Shown piece after piece: positions 31,155-43,602 of a stretch of DNA of 64,000 nucleotides. Origin of the DNA: Hyperoodon ampullatus (lineage: Eukaryota > Chordata > Mammalia > Artiodactyla > Ziphiidae); NCBI GenBank assembly GCA_949752795.1, contig OX457061.1, forward strand, positions 7,747,239-7,811,238, read 5' to 3'. A program made the translations under genes and the position numbers. Numbering within the stretch: position 1 is the stretch's first letter; the number at the start of each line of letters is the position of its first letter. Under the pieces are notes generated by a model that did not search any database, was not told where the DNA came from, and saw only the letters and a program-made list of their open reading frames with translations.

Positions 31155-31380
31155 GACAATGATGATACTGATAATAATAACAGCTATCACTTACCGAGGG
31201 CTTCTGATGTGTGGTCTCTGTGCTAAGATCTTTACATGCACTGTCTCACCTAGTATGGAAGTTATGATGATTATCTCCGCTTTATGGGTGAGAAAAGCTG
31301 CTAGGGAGGGAGGGACATCCTGTCTAGCAGAGCATCTGTGTCTCAGTAGGACCCTGCCTCCACACCCCCATTTCTGAGCA
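31155..31380 (+). repeat. MIR element
   Basis: It contains aataacagctatcacttacc, gtctctgtgctaagatcttt and ttatgggtgagaaaagctg. Confidence 0.6.
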
Positions 31381-31439
31381 GGTAGTTGCTCAAGACGTCA
31401 GTTTAACTTGCATGCCTCCTGCATCTCTACATTGTATTC

Positions 31440-32630
31440 CACGCAAATGGAAATCAAAAGAAAGCTGAAGTAGCGATACTTATATCAGACAAAATAGACT
31501 TTAAAATAAAGACTGTTGGGCTTCCCTGGTGGTGCAGTGGTTGAGAGTCCGCCTGCCGATGCAGGGGACATGGGTTCGTGCCCCAGTCTGGGAAGATCCC
31601 ACATGCCGTGGAGTGGCTGGGCCCGTAAGCCATGGCCGCTGAGCCTGCGTGTCCGGAGCCTGTGCTCCACAACGGGAGGGGCCACAACAGTGAGAGGCCC
31701 GCGTACCGCAAAAAATAAAAATAAATAAATAAATAAATAACATAAAGACTGTTACAAGAGACAAAGAAGGACACCACATAATGATCAGGGATCAAAAGAA
31801 GATATAACAATTGTAAATAAATATGCACCCAACATACGAGCACCTCAATATGTAAGACAAATATTAACAGACATAAAAGGAGAAATCAACAGTAACAGGA
31901 TAATAGTAGGGGAACTTAACACCCCACTTACATCAATGGACAGATCATCGAGACAGAAAATCAATAAGGAAACACAGGCCTTAAATAACACATTAGACCA
32001 AATAGACTTAATTGATATATATAGAGGAGTCCATCCAAAAGCAGCAGAATATACATTCTTTTCGAGTACACATGAAACATTCTCCAGGATAGATCACATG
32101 CTAGGTGACAAAACAAGCCTCAGCAAATTTAAGAAAATTGAAATCATATCAAGTTATCTTTTCTGACCATACTGGCATGAGACTAGAAATAAACTATAAG
32201 AAAAAAAACTGCAAAAAACACAAACACGTGGAAGCTAAACAATATTCTACTAAACAACCAATGGATCACTGAAGAAATCAAAGAGGAAATAAAAAAAAAT
32301 ACCTAGAGACAAATGAAAATAAAAACACAATGATCCAAAACCTATGGGACACAGGAAAAGTAGTCCTAAGGGGGAAGTTTATAGTGATACAAGCTTACCT
32401 CAGGAAACAAGAAAAATCTCAAATAAACAACCTAATCTTACACCTAGAGGAACTAGAGAAAGAAGAACAAGCAGAACACAAAGTTAGTAGAAGGAAAGAA
32501 ATCATAGAGATCAGAGCAGAAATGAAAGAAACAGAGACTAAAAAAACATAGAAAAGATCAATAAAACTAAAAGCTGGTTCTTTAAAAAAATAAACAAAAT
32601 TGACCAACCTTTAGCCAGCCTCATCCAGAG
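31440..32630 (+). mobile_element. L1 ORF2 5' fragment (endonuclease region), split by a SINE
   Basis: It contains tatgcacccaacatacgagc, taacaccccacttacatcaa, ttctccaggatagatcacat and tagtgatacaagcttacctc, from the endonuclease end of L1 ORF2. Many stop codons and frameshifts make it a dead copy, although an open stretch remains at 31936-32166. Confidence 0.85.
31518..31739 (+). repeat. CHR-type SINE, 205-bp form
   Basis: Target-site duplication aaataaagactgtt on both sides, within L1. Confidence 0.92.
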
Positions 32631-32665
32631 CCCCTGCTCTTAATCTCTTTTTAACCATGACCTCC

Positions 32666-32876
32666 CTTTTTTTTTTTTTTTTTTTGCGGTACGCGGGCCT
32701 CTCACTGTTGGGGCCTCTCCCGTTGCGGAGCACAGGCTCCAGATGCGCAGGCTCAGCGGCCATGGCTCACAGGCCCAGCCGCTCCACGGCATGTGGGATC
32801 TTCCCAGACCGGGGCACGAACTCGTGTCCCCTGCATCGGCAGGCGGAGTCTCAACCACTGCGCCACCAGGGAAGCC
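32666..32876 (-). repeat. CHR-type SINE, 205-bp form
   Basis: Target-site duplication catgacctccc on both sides. Confidence 0.92.
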
Positions 32877-33465
32877 CATGACCTCCCTATCTTGACCTTG
32901 GCCCAATTGAGGCTCAACCCAACCCTACCCTTGGTGTGTCTCAATTTTCCTATTGAGACCTAGGAACCAGGGGAGATATGCAAGATTCAATCCCATCTAA
33001 GAGGTGTGGCCCTGTTAGACAGGAAACATATGGAAATACATATTTTTGCAAGTAGAAAGTACAGGATATAATCAAGCAATAATTGGATCAGCTGGATCCA
33101 ATCCAATGGTGAGGAAACCTGGGTGGGGCAGAGGGTGTTTGCAAATCTCGATTAGTTGGAGATATTAGGTAACTGGACCCAGGATACATGGGCCATCCCA
33201 CCACCCCATTCGGATTTCTTATTGGCAAAGAGATTATAAAAGAGGACTCAGTGTGGTCTGTCATGATCTTGGGATTTCAGGAAGCAGAGGAACCCTGAGT
33301 CATGGCCAAAATGTTCAGTCAATATGCAGCCCCAGTCTGCCAGGAAAAGCACCCCAAATCCCTTGTTTTCCTTAGTAGATGTCTTCAGCCCTAACAAGGA
33401 GAGTACTTAACGACAATTGTTAAATTGTACCAAGTGTATAAGCAACATGAGATTTGGAAATTAAA

Positions 33466-33674
33466 TTTTTTTTTTTTTTTTTGCGGTACGCGGGCCTCTC
33501 ACTGTTGTGGCCCCTCCCGTTGCGGAGCACAGGCTCCGGACGCGCAGGCTCAGCGGCCACGGCTCACGGACCCAGCTGCTCCACGGCATGTGGGATCTTC
33601 CCAGACCAGGGCACGAACCCGTGTCCCCTGCATCGGCAGGTGGACTCTCAACCACTGCGCCACCAGGGAAGCCC
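33466..33674 (-). repeat. CHR-type SINE, 205-bp form
   Basis: Poly-T, then gcggtacgcgggcctctcac, ending cgccaccagggaagccc. Confidence 0.9.
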
Positions 33675-33759
33675 AATTTGTTCCTTTTTATTTGATCATT
33701 TCCACCAGAATACAAACATGCTATTTAATCTCCTATCTTAAAAGCAAACAAACAGAAAA

Positions 33760-34345
33760 CAGCATGGCAGGTCCTCAAAAAATTAAACATAGAATTACCA
33801 TATGATGCAGCGATTCCACTTCTGGGTATATACCCAAAGGAATTGAAAGCAAACTCAAACAGATGTTTGTGTACCCATGTTCAGAGCAGCATTATTCACA
33901 GTAGCCAAAAGGTGGAAATAATCCAAGTGTCTATCGATAGATGAATGGATGAACAAAATGTGGTCTATCCACACAACAGAATATTATTCAAACACTAAAA
34001 AGGAAGGAGTTCCTGACACCTACTACAACATGGTTGAACGTTAAAGACATTATGCTAAGTGAAATAAGCCAGTCACAGGAAGACAAATACTGTGTGATTC
34101 CATTTATATGAGGTACTTAGAGTAGTCAAATTCACTGGGACGGAAAATAGAATGGTGGTCGCCAGGGGCTGGGGAGTGGGGAGTTAATGTTTGATGTGTA
34201 CAGAATTTCAGTTTTGCAAGGCAGAAAGAGATATAGAGATAGACAGTGGTGATGGTTGCACAACAATGTGAATGTACTTAATGCCACCAAATTGTACACT
34301 TAATGATGCTTAAAATGGTAAATTTTATGTATATTTTACCCCCAA
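33760..34345 (+). mobile_element. L1 ORF2 C-terminal and 3' UTR fragment
   Basis: It contains tatgatgcagcgattccact, gcagcattattcacagtagc, aatgtggtctatccacacaa, gtgaaataagccagtcacag and gtgatggttgcacaacaatg, the classic L1 3' end. Confidence 0.9.
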
Positions 34346-34439
34346 AAAAGCTCCAAACAGAAAAACAAGCATACTCTTGACCTTCCATCTCTCTCCAGTT
34401 ACTGCATTTCTCTGCCTCCTTTAAAAGTAAAACTCCAGG

Positions 34440-34760
34440 CTTCCCTGGTTGCACAGTGGTTGAGAATCCATCTGCCAATTCAGGGGACACAGGTTCAAGT
34501 CCTGGTCCGGGAAGGTCCCACGTGCTGTGGTGCAGCTGAGCCCGCGAGCCACAACTACTGAGCCCGCGTGCCGCAACTACTGAAGCGCACGTGCCTAGAG
34601 CCCGTGCTCCGCAACAGGAGAGGCCACCACAGTGAGAAACCCACGCACTGCAACAAAGAGTGGCCCCCGCTCTCTGCAACTAGAGAAAGCCTGTGCGCAG
34701 CAACGAAGACCCAACACAGCCAAAATTAAATAAATAAATAAATTTATTTTTTAAAAAAAG
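34440..34760 (+). repeat. CHR-type SINE, long form
   Basis: It is flanked by agtaaaactccagg and agtaaagctccagg. Confidence 0.92.
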
Positions 34761-35448
34761 AGTAAAGCTCCAGGAAAGATTGTCTCTAGTCGCTGCCCCC
34801 AGTTCTCACCACATGCTCCCTGAACCCACTCTAATCAGACATTCACTCTCCACTGCTTTCCAGAAACCGCTCTTGCCAAGGTCAAGGACGACCTCCTCCT
34901 CTTTAAATCCAGCGGCTCCTTCTCAGCAGGGTCTGACACAGCCGGTCACTGCCTCCTCCTGGAAGAGTCTCCTCCTCCCTCCCTGGCTCCTTCTCAGCCT
35001 CTTTGCTGGAGCCCCTCCTCCCCTGCTCTCCTCCACGGTGCCCACAAGCTCCAGGCAGCCCTTCTCTCGGCCCTCACCCGCTCCTTGAGGATGTCAGTCT
35101 GAAATCACATGGCTTGAATCCCATCAAGCTGTCATGCTGCTGGTGCCCACACTTATGTTACCTCTCACCGGACCTTTCCCATGAACTCCATTCCTAAATA
35201 TCTGTTCTTTAGCATCTCCACTTCCATGTTGGGCTGGCATCTCAAACCTAACAGATCCCCTGCACCCTGCTCTACCCCAGAATTCCTCACTCCAGTAACT
35301 CACAGTTCCACCCTTCCACTCGCTCAGGCCAAAATCCTAAAAGCCCCCTTTTCCTCACACCCCATATTTAACCCATCAGCAAATCCTGCTGGCTCTACCG
35401 TCAAAATACTGTTGTTTCCAGAATCTGACCCCTTCCTTCCTCCCTCCC

Positions 35449-35540
35449 TCCCTTTCTTTAGTTCCCCATCTGGGATCGAACCGGTGCCCCCTGCAGTGGA
35501 AGCATGGAGTCTCAACCACTGGACCGCCAGGGAAGTCCCA
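35449..35540 (-). repeat. CHR-type SINE, short form
   Basis: ttagttccccatctgggatc ... ccgccagggaagtccc. Confidence 0.85.
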
Positions 35541-35577
35541 GAATCTGACCATTCACCTCCGTCCACACTTTTACCCC

Positions 35578-35655
35578 CATTTTGCTGTACACCTGAAACA
35601 TTGTAAATCAACTATACTTCAGTTTAAAAAATGCTATTTATAAAATTTAAAAAAA
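35578..35655 (+). repeat. L1 3'-end fragment
   Basis: gctgtacacctgaaacattg and tcaactatacttcagtttaa. Confidence 0.75.
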
Positions 35656-35711
35656 TATATGTATTCGGCAGGGAGGGAAGGGAGGCCCAAATTTTATGAG
35701 CTTCAGGTCCC

Positions 35712-35825
35712 AACCCTTTTTGGCCTTGTGGCATACAGGATCTTATTTCCCCAACCAGGGATCAAACCTGTGCCCCCTGCCGTGGAAGCATGGAGTCTTA
35801 ACCACTGGACCGCCAGGGAAGTCCC
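35712..35825 (-). repeat. CHR-type SINE, short form
   Basis: aaccagggatcaaacctgtg ... gaccgccagggaagtccctg. It is close to the copy at 35449. Confidence 0.87.
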
Positions 35826-37224
35826 TGGGTCCCAACCCTTTTTCATAAGTGCCAGCACTTACCAGCATCTGAAGAATGATTTATTTTGTATTTGCTTTAT
35901 TGTCTGTCTCCCCCACCTTAGATGAATGAATATCAATACCCAGATAACCGCAGTTCTCAAGGTAACGAATTTTCTCTTCTTACATTCCCCAGCTCACTCC
36001 CCCCACCCCACCCTATTTGCACCAAGAATGTTAGATCATTAAGGCCCCACTTTGAGCTGTAAGGACCTTGCATTCTCAGGGGAGCCAGGAATATGCTTAG
36101 AACACACAAATATATCATCATAACAATGAGCTGACATTTGCCTATTTCATTATAGTCATTGATCCAGCTTTTATATCTATGATCATTTGTGAAGTGGCCA
36201 CTGCAGGTATTATTTTACCTACTTTATAGATGAAGAAACTGAGGTCTGGAGAGGTCCAGCCACCACCAGCCCAGCCTCCTGCATCTGTCTATACATGGCA
36301 TGGCCTGCTGAGCTTTAGCTCTGTTTGGCCACAGAATAAAAACGAACAAAACCCCATTCCCACCACCGTATCAACATCTGATTTCTTCTGCAATATCCAG
36401 TCAGACCCTGACTAACCCCCTCCTTCGAGCACTTCAGCAGGAGGCGTGGGACTCATCCGGAGGTGGGCTGGGTAACCAGACGGACAGACATTAGTTACTC
36501 CAAGAAGTTTCCCTCTTGGTGAGACTTGGATCAGGATGCTGTTGGGGCAGTGGACATTGACTAAGAGAGACAAGCATCAGGTAGGTGGCCGGGTGTGATG
36601 GGTGGGGTGGTGGGCTGTCCAGGGGCCTTCCAGCCCCCTTGTGGTCTGCAAAGCAGCCTGCGACCCCCTGCCCAGCAATCTTCTCCAAGTAGTCCCCGCC
36701 TCCAACCCTACAGGTACTTCCTGAGCCCCTAGTAAATCAGAAGCGAGAAGAGTCCTAAGATGGCAAAACAGGCCAATCTCCTTCCGGGCAAACCAGCTGA
36801 GCAGGTCTGCTGGTGCCAGCGTGGAGGTCGGAGGAGAGCTAGCAAATGCCTGGGCCTATGAGAAGGCTCTGGGGAGAAGCCAGATACAATCTCACCTAGG
36901 TTTGATCCAGAGCTGGCTCTTAGGGTCTGGTGGCTCTGTAGATAGGTTTGAAGATGGCTGGTTTGGAGGTAGGATTTGATTGGATGTTACTCCTGGTGGT
37001 TAGAAGCAACCTGTCAACCATCCAGGAATGCTCACCGGAGAGGCCAGATATCAGAAACACCTGGGGAGCTTGTTACAAAAAATACAGGCCTGCCCCCCTA
37101 CCAAAGCAGAATCCCTAGGGAGGAGTTAGAGACCCATATCTTTTTCTTTAAAAGCCCTCTCAGGTAATTGTGACACTCAAGAGGTCTGGAAATTATTACC
37201 TGGTCTTTAAAGAGAATGACTGTG

Positions 37225-37378
37225 GGGACTTCCCTGGTGGTCCAGTGGGTAAGACTCCGCGCTCCCAATGCAGGGAGTCTGGGTTCAATCCCTGGTCGGG
37301 GAACTAGACCCCTCACGCATGCCACAACTAAGACCCGGCGCAGCCAAAATAAATAAATAAATAAATATTTTAAAAAAA
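37225..37378 (+). repeat. CHR-type SINE, intermediate form
   Basis: It is flanked by agaatgactgtgg and agaatgattgtgg. It has the short-form head with one 'catgccacaactaaga' unit. Confidence 0.9.
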
Positions 37379-37394
37379 AGAATGATTGTGGACC

Positions 37395-37600
37395 CTTCAA
37401 CCTCAGAGTTGGCCACTTAGGTTTGTTTCCTTGGGAAAGTGACTTAACCTCCCTGAGCTTCATTTGCCTCATCTGGAAAATGGGGCTAATGATGTACCTC
37501 TTAGGGCTGCCATTGGAAATACTTGTTGTAGTCATGCTGAGCTCTAGGCTTGGGGCCTGGCACAGAGTATGTGCTCCCAGTGTTGGCTGCTATGATGATC
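37395..37600 (+). repeat. MIR element
   Basis: tgcctcatctggaaaatggg and ctggcacagagtatgtgctc. Confidence 0.65.
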
Positions 37601-39534
37601 ATTGCCGCTGAGATCCTCTGGGATTCTGGAGTGAACACGAGAGGCTGAGGGAGCTAAAGGCCAGGAGAGGATCTGTTCCTGTTCAGAGTTCCTAATGTTG
37701 GGGATGAGAGGCTCCCTGGGAAGGGAGCGAAGCCTCCTGCTCAGAGGAATTAGGAGAGAGGCGCCAAGGCCAAACTCAAGGTAGAGGCCTCTAGGTCAGG
37801 GCCTTGGGCAGGTACAACTTTGAAGAAGCACAGTGAAGATTTGTGGCTAAGACCTTGGGCTTAAAGGCTCAGAGTTCTGGATTCAAGTTCTGACTTCTTT
37901 TATTAATGTATGACCTTGGGTGAGACTCAAGAGAGACTGAGCCTCGGCTGGGAGGAAGACAGCTCACCGTCAGCCAGGCTCTGGAGCCAGACGGCTCAGC
38001 TGCTTCTTGGAACTGTGACCTTGAGCAAGTTACTCCGCCCCTCAGACCTCAGTTTGGAAATGGGGATACTCCACCTACTCACACGCTGGTTGGGAGGTGC
38101 CAGTGAGATACTGCCCATGAAGCACTCATCTCCCTGCTGACCCACAGGGTTTCAGAAATGTTAATTATCTCCATCAACCCTTCTCTGGGGAAACCGTGGG
38201 CTTGTGACTGGTTTGAATGGTGGTCGTCATCTTTCACCTGGTGACAACACCTGACGTGACAGTACCCAGAGCTTTCATCACAGAGCCTCCAGGCGTCAAG
38301 GATGCAGGCCCCTCAGGCACCACTCTTCCATAACAGACGGCCCCCGATCTGGCCTTCCTCCCCTCTGCAGATTGTCCTCTTTTTCTGAGCAAAGCTAAAG
38401 CGGGGTGTTATTTGGTGACACTGCCTCGATGAGGTCAGGCTGCCCGGAAACGACCCCTTTCTGCCCTCAGGGATGAGAATACAGGCTGTATTTCATTAGT
38501 GTTTTGAACTCTAGTATGTACCAAATGAGGAATGTTTTGGAGTAAGGTTTACACTGGATGTGATCAAACAATGTTCCTGCACTCACAGTGTCAGTTGCCC
38601 TTGGTAGCCTGTTTCTTAGCACCATCAGGGCACGCCCTGACCAATGGCATGTGTCACTATGCACATCTCACAACCAGTTGGCTCCTTACTGCCCAGGGTG
38701 GCGGTTGGGGTCACTTCAGACTCTGGCAGAGGTGCTGCCATAGAGAACCCCCTCTTCTATGTGGGGCATTCTGAGGATCTTGTCTGTGGCCAGTGGCATG
38801 GCAGGACCAGACCTTCCCAGGCAGGGCCCTCCCAGGGGCAGCTTCCCCGGCAGCTGGGCGCATCTCTGAGCAGACACTGCCCCCTTGAGGCCTCTGCTTG
38901 CCATCACACCTGGGAGAGCTGACCTCACACAGAGGGAAATGGACCCAGATGATGCTTTCCAAGCATCCTCCAGGGGTGCCTTAAAATTGGCCCCAAATGC
39001 AAAAGTCTTTGCAGCGCTGGCAGTGTATTCATTCTCAACTTGAGAACCTGGAATCTACCTCAGTGCCTTTTGTTGCCTTCCAGAAGAATGCAACTCTGGG
39101 CGATCATCAGAAAACAAGCACATAGCCACAGGAGGTCTGTAATTTGTAAAGAGGCAGGGGGATCTCTTATAGCAGGGAAGCCCTCTTGCTATAAGATTTG
39201 AAATTAGCTACCAAAACGAGGTGGGAGAAATAAAGAAAATAAAAGAAAGGATGAATTAGTTACAGGAAGGTCAACATTAACTAGCTAGATTGAGAACTAA
39301 GAGAGTAAGAAGTGGTGGAGGTGTGGAGACGTGGTCCTACAACTGTGGTACTGACGACAGTATAATAACATTGCATGCTGTATAGAGAAGTGGGAAAAAA
39401 AGGGGAAAGCCACCAATAATCCTACCATCTTAAATAAGCATTATTATGGTTCATTCCCTTTGTTTTTGCTTCCTACATGTCTGCTTTTAATATCTTTATT
39501 GGATTTTTTTTCAAATCATAAGAGTTAAATTATA

Positions 39535-39882
39535 GGGACTTCCCTGGTGGCACAGTGGTTAAGAATCCGCCTGCCAATGCAGGGGACAGGGGTTCGAGCC
39601 CTGGTCCGGGAAGATCCCACAGGCCGCGGAGCAACTAAGCCCGTGCACCCCAACTACTGAGCCTGAGCTCTAGAGCCTGTGAGCCACAACTACTGAGCCC
39701 GCGTACCACAACTACTGTAGCCTGTGCGCCTAGAGCCCGTGCTCTGCAACAAGAGAAGCCACCGCAATGAGAAGCCCGCGCACTGCAACAAAGAGTAGCC
39801 CCCACTCACTGCAGCTAGAGAAAGCCTGCACGCAGCAACGAAGACCCAACACAGCCAAAAATAAATATATTTATTTTAAAAA
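39535..39882 (+). repeat. CHR-type SINE, long form
   Basis: Target-site duplication agagttaaattat at 39521-39533 and 39883-39895. Confidence 0.94.
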
Positions 39883-41319
39883 AGAGTTAAATTATGAAAC
39901 ATGTAAGTTGTGGAAAGTAAAAACGACACCCATCTCAAAAAAAAAAAAAAAAAGATTGGCCTCAAATGCAGAGTTGGGTTACAATTGTGTTTGGGAGAAG
40001 CTTCATTCCTAATCACTCTGCAACCAGAGTCCCTTGCAGTCCTGGGTCCACTAGGTTCTCGGCCTCTGGGCCTTTGTAAATAGTTTCCCCCCTGGAATAC
40101 TACTCTCCCACGTTCTTGTCTGGCTGACTCCTTTTACTGCACAGGCTTCCATGTCTCTTCTCCCAGCGTTTCCCCAATGTCCCGAATTGGTTAGGTGCCG
40201 CTTAAATGTGCTCCTGTAACCCCATGACAGCCTTTATCATGTTGCACTGTCATTGCTTCTTACTTACTGCTGGCGGAGAAGCACTGTGTGGCAGAGACCC
40301 AGACACCGTGGCTCCCAGCTCCTCTTTCTGCGGACAGAGGCAGGACAAGCCAACTGTCTGCAACCTGCAACAGAACCAGAGCATGGGCCTGGGTCACGCC
40401 GTCCCCTGAGCAGGACGGGTTGCTGTCCAGCATTAAAGGGGAGCTGGACTGACGTTCCCAGGTGCTGGGTCCCAGGCAGTTGCTCATCAAATCCCTGAAG
40501 CACTCTTTGGAGGTAGGTACTTGTGGCTGAGACAGCAGCTGGTCCCCATCAAATACCTGGGTGTTCACCCAGAGCAGTTCAGGCCACATGACTAGATCTG
40601 GACCACTGTCTGTGAGCAGAAGTGACGTCTGCCCATGTGGGGCTGAGTCAGTTCAAAGCTGACGTGTCTTCTCCATCTCTTTCCCCCCACTGTGGGTTCC
40701 AGTGGTGAAGCTCCAAAACGTAGGAGGGCTACCAGATCCTCATCGGACTTTGTGAAACAAAGGCACCTTTACTGCATTCAGCCAAGGAGGTTTGGGGGTT
40801 GTTGAGGCAATTAATGCTAATTGCCCTGATGCATACAGCACTACTATCATTTCTACTTATCGGGGCCAAGCCAGCTGCCCACGGTCACACAGCTTGTAAG
40901 CGGGCAGAGCTGGAACTCAAACCCAGGCCTGACTTGCATGGCTGGTTTTTAGAAACTAAACTTACTTCACCCCATGAAAGCCTGTCCCCAAGTACTGCTA
41001 TAACTTCTGAAATCTTATGAGAATGTCCAGCAGGGACAGGGCAGAGGGGCAGCGGGAACAGCCAGAATACTTAGCAAGTCCGACGTGAAATCCTGCTCTT
41101 CTGGATCGCACTCAGCAGTTACAACACTCAAGGTGTACTTCTGCCAGTGACGGTTGCTCAGGATGAGCAACACGCGGTGAAGAGATGACAACAGCTCGCC
41201 CATGCTTGGCAGAGAATTACAACTGGGGAGTGGAACCCCGATTCTATAGATCAGGGAAGAAGTCCTCCCAATGTCACTATTTCACTCTCAGCTCTTACCC
41301 ACTTGTTTCCCAGCCCAGA

Positions 41320-41560
41320 AAGGCAGTGTTGCACACCAGAAGCTTCAGAGTGAAGACCTGGGCTCAAATCCCTGCTCTGCCACTTCCTGGCTGTGTGACC
41401 TCAGGCAAGTCACTGTGCCTCTCTGAGCCTCAATTTCCTCATCTGTAAAACGGGGATAGTAATACTAATTCCTCATAGGATGGATTGAAGCATTAGAGAT
41501 AATGGATATAAGACATTTAGTACAGTGCCTGGCACATGGAAGTTTGTTACAATCCAAGGC
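41320..41560 (+). repeat. MIR element
   Basis: gctctgccacttcctggctg, tttcctcatctgtaaaacgg and gtacagtgcctggcacatgg: a well-preserved MIR near the SWI5 3' end. Confidence 0.8.
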
Positions 41561-41645
41561 AGGCTCTCTTTTTCCAGGGTAGGATCAGGGGGCTATCAGA
41601 GGAGAGGGAATCAGCATACAGATTCGCACCAAAATCGCTCATATG

Positions 41646-41651
41646 TTTATT
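41646..41651 (-). terminator. SWI5: Probable SWI5 poly(A) signal
   Basis: The minus-strand AATAAA (plus tttatt) lies 218 bp beyond the SWI5 stop codon. It is the nearest canonical signal, so the mRNA probably ends about 15-25 bp below it. Confidence 0.65.
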
Positions 41652-41868
41652 TACAAACAGGATACATATACGCGTACACAGGTATCACTGGAACATTTCA
41701 GGAACCTCAGAGCTGGGAACACCCCTTCCTGACTCGGCTTGGGCTCTCTAGAAAAGGGCTTCTGACACTTTCTCACTGGAAAGCCTGTAGGTGCTCTGGT
41801 TGGGCCTTCACTGCTTCTCATGTCCACATCGGCCTGTCCCAGTGGGCCGTGGACAAGGGGCTGTGAGC

Positions 41869-43543
41869 TCAGTCATTCATGTCCAGGTCAAATTCTGGAT
41901 ACAACTCTTTGGTGGTGACACCTCGGATCACGGCTGAAAGGAAGGAAGGAAAGAAGGAAGGAAGAAAGTCCAGTGGGAGAAGTGGGAGGGAAAATGGCCA
42001 AAGCCCTGGCCTACCCGGGACCCTCTCCAGCACTTTCTTCCTGCTCCCCTAGTTGGCCCAGATAACCCTCCTGCTACCCCTTCCAGGCTCCTCCACGGTG
42101 GGCCCTGTCTGGTCCGTCCAAACTGGACTCACTTAACGCTCACCCACACGAAGCAGCAGCAAGAGGCATGTGCTGAAAACGTAAGTGTACACTCACGTCG
42201 TATCAGTGGCCAGCTGCAAGCCCTGGCCCGTGTGCATGCCCTTGCCATTTGGTGATGCCCTTCCTCATGCCTCCTCACAGACTCTTCTCTCCTCCCAAGG
42301 GAAGGGGTCTCCTCAGAGGCCTGCCCTGACCACCCTGTCTCATCCCCACCTGCCACCCTGTTCGTACCTCAATATTTTCCATCTCTGTCTTTTGTTGCTT
42401 TCACTGCACTTAACACATTTTATAATTCATTTATTTGGGTTCCTTTACTTCTTGACCATTCCCCCCCTCCCAACACCAAAACGTAAGTCACATGAGAATG
42501 GAGACACTCAAGTGTCTGGTTCACCAAGATGTCCCCATACCCTGTTGAGTAGCACAGAGTAGGTGCTCAGGAAATACTCACTGAATGAATGAAAGAGGAC
42601 ACTCCGCCTGCTCCAGGTCCTATGACCTGGAAGGACAGGTCTCAGACTGGGTTCTGTCTAACAAGAGCTTATTCCCCTTGGCCTCTAGGCTACAGTCCCC
42701 TCACATTCCTTTCTTCTTGGGCCCTCATCCTCCTCCACCTCCTTCTGTTTTCTCCCTCCCCTCCTTTGAGACCCATTCCCCACTGACACACGGAGAAGCC
42801 TCTCCTGCCATGGAATCCCGGATGCTGATGGGCAATTCTGCGACAAGAGCTACAACTCAGGCAGCCAGCGGGCAGACAGCCCAGCTCTGAGCACTGTCCC
42901 AAATGGTCCCTGCTGGTTGAATATCAGAGTGCCCACCGAACCAAGCCAGGTGATGGAACCAAGGCCACCTACACATTTCCTTACCTCCAAGGTGGGCTGT
43001 CCCAGCCAGCTCAGACACACAGGTGCCTGTGTCTCGGCTCAGCCCTCTAGATAGTGAGACTGTGTTCAAGGAGGAACAAAATACCCCTTTAAGCCACACA
43101 GTTCCCCTTGCACTTTCTGCCTCTGTAGCATGTCGGCCACTTGAGGCGAGGCTGGGGTCTCCATTGGTCTGAGTAGGCCCCGGAGGACTGGGCACCCTAG
43201 TCCTCAGGCAGGCGGGTGGGCCCAGATTCAAACCTGCCTGTAGCTCCAAAGCAGGCTCTATACCCAAGGGAAAAACCGCAGGCACTCAGGTAAGAGCTGT
43301 ACAGTTGCTTCGCTAGGTGGCCAGGAAGGGGAGGGGCATTCAGGGAGCGTGGCAGCTGAGAATGGTAGGGGGGTTGGGTAAGTTTAGAAGGCCCAGGAGC
43401 AAAATCCCACCAGCCCTGGGGCATGGGGACTCCCTCACCTAGTTTGCCTAGCAGCATCTGGCCTACATCCTTGATGTCATTATACTCGTGGAGCTGGGAG
43501 ATGTGGTCCTCCAGTTCGTCTACACTGTAGCCTCTGGGGTGAG

Positions 43544-43602
<59 letters not shown>

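Larger units (their letters stand above)
24207..41640. other. Intergenic region between TRUB2 and SWI5 3' ends
   Basis: The region of about 17 kb between convergent genes contains only repeats that I can name. I saw no reading frame resembling a known protein and no structural RNA. Unassigned stretches include 27030-27580, 29700-30540, 35830-37200, 37600-39520 and 39900-41300, apart from scattered MIR words. A lncRNA or distal enhancer cannot be excluded from sequence alone. Confidence 0.7.

Noticed and set aside
31936..32166. Open frame of 76 codons with endonuclease-like words
   Set aside because: It is a surviving piece of a dead L1 ORF2, not a host gene.
35181..35606. 141-codon frame in Pro/Ser-rich sequence
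   Set aside because: It ends within a short-form SINE and has low-complexity composition. No exon signals or known domain.
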